From Dimargaris cristalligena (lineage: Eukaryota; Kickxellomycota; Dimargaritomycetes; Dimargaritales; Dimargaritaceae), in NCBI GenBank assembly GCA_027576995.1, contig JANBQC010000292.1, positions 1 through 33,666 of the forward strand: a stretch of 33,666 nt of DNA, given 5' to 3'. Position 1 is the first letter of the stretch, and every line of letters starts with the position of its first letter. Below the pieces are notes generated by a model. The model saw only the letters and a list, made by a program, of their open reading frames with translations, was not told the origin of the DNA and did no database searches. Shown here one piece after another: positions 32,944 through 33,666 of this stretch. Made by a program: the position numbers and the translations under genes.

Positions 32944-33666
32944 GGTTAACTACTCTTAGTCTGTCAAGAGTCCTGAGGATAGGCTTCTAACAGTAGGCAG
33001 GGCTTAGACTTAGCCAAGTGGGCTACTAGCATTAGGTATGGGGCATAGTACTAACCAATAAAGGCTTAGGCAATTGGTTATATAAGGAATATGCAGTGGG
33101 TATACTTATGGGTCAGTATAAGGGGGGTAGGTGTATATAGAGTTTATTAGGGTAAATTAGGGGGGTAAGAATAAGCTAGGGAATTAAACTAGTCCCAGTG
33201 GGGGCCAGTTATATATACACAGGGGATGACTCTGAAGGGAGGTCCCTGAAGGAAGATACTATTTAGACTATTAATGGGATAAATGACTAACTGGGTAGGT
33301 GTAAGGATATGGAAGACTCTGCTGGGACTGGAAGAGTCATTAGGTCAGCCCGGGAGTGATTAGTGGGAACTCCAGAGTCCGGAAAGGGAATAGTTATATG
33401 ATATAGGATGATCCTATAGTACCAGGGGTGACTATGGGAAGGTTAATATGGTACTATAAGGCCTAATAAGGTTAGTTGATCGTTATGTCCAGATTAAGGT
33501 GGATTAGAAGGGCTGATATGCATTAATGTTACCTATGATTACGTGATGTATAAATGACTAATAAAACCTTAATAATGTAAGCTTTTACATGTTGTGATAT
33601 AGCCAAACGGCTATAGTAGTATTGGGCATTGCCCTATTTATTTTTACCCTTTTTATTGAAACCACC
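32944..33666 (+). repeat. CpG-poor mobile-element remnant (right copy, inverted to the left end)
   Basis: From GGTTAACTACTCTT at 32944 the plus strand aligns to the minus strand of the left-end block starting at 970. Shared anchors include AGTCCTG-(A/G)GGATAGGCTTC and AGTTTATTAG...TAAATTAG...GTAAGAATAAGC, and CCAGTGGGG-like and AGTACTAAC-like words in the same order. Identity by eye is perhaps two-thirds with gaps, through about 33470. Only a handful of CpGs remain (near 33350, 33376, 33480, 33542 and 33606). The element runs off the window edge. No ORF. Confidence 0.6.

Noticed and set aside
1..33666. CRISPR arrays, bacterial operons, riboswitches
   Set aside because: No regularly spaced repeats and no bacterial gene organisation; every supported gene is eukaryotic, and four of the five protein genes contain introns.

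Overview
The window looks like nuclear DNA of a fungus, probably an early-diverging lineage. The evidence is fungal-type orthologues (Mrd1 with five RRMs, a Pho80-like cyclin, an Orm protein and a TRAPPC11 that starts with the fungal-style PDGL-x-P-x-W block), short GT-AG introns of 74 to 459 bp with GTAAGT-like donors, pyrimidine-rich leaders, and a eukaryotic tRNA with a pol III T-run. The Zoopagomycota/Dimargaritales level of placement is only a guess. One 10-base N gap shows this is a draft assembly.

Layout. Positions 1-1136 are an AT-rich block without a single CpG, and it carries a reverse-transcriptase-like box on the minus strand. Three protein genes follow on the minus strand: MRD1 (4740 to 1611, three exons), TRAPPC11 (10144 to 5557, two exons) and an unidentified multi-pass membrane protein (14881 to 13440, two exons). 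A tRNA-Lys(CTT) lies at 12135-12207 on the plus strand. From about 15 to 24 kb there is no gene I can defend. This stretch holds an unresolved GC-rich repeat around the N gap (18915-19182), a long minus-strand open frame of doubtful status (19535-20227) and a probable broken gene (20978-21613). On the plus strand come a Pho80-like cyclin (24196-25578), behind about 1.4 kb of nearly pure C/T sequence, and an ORM/ORMDL gene in four exons (29522-31108). Next is a second probable broken reading frame with a D-T-G triad (31768-32313). The window closes with a CpG-poor repeat (from about 32944) that is an inverted, diverged relative of the left-end block.

The genes are not an operon or cluster. They are unrelated housekeeping functions: pre-rRNA processing (Mrd1), ER/Golgi membrane traffic (TRAPPC11), lysine decoding, Pho85-type kinase control and restraint of sphingolipid synthesis (Orm). 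They sit as an island between two inverted copies of one mobile-element family.

The most striking gene-level observation is that the MRD1 initiator codon is split AT|G by an intron. Splicing creates the start of the protein, whereas the unspliced RNA reads ATG-TAA at that point.
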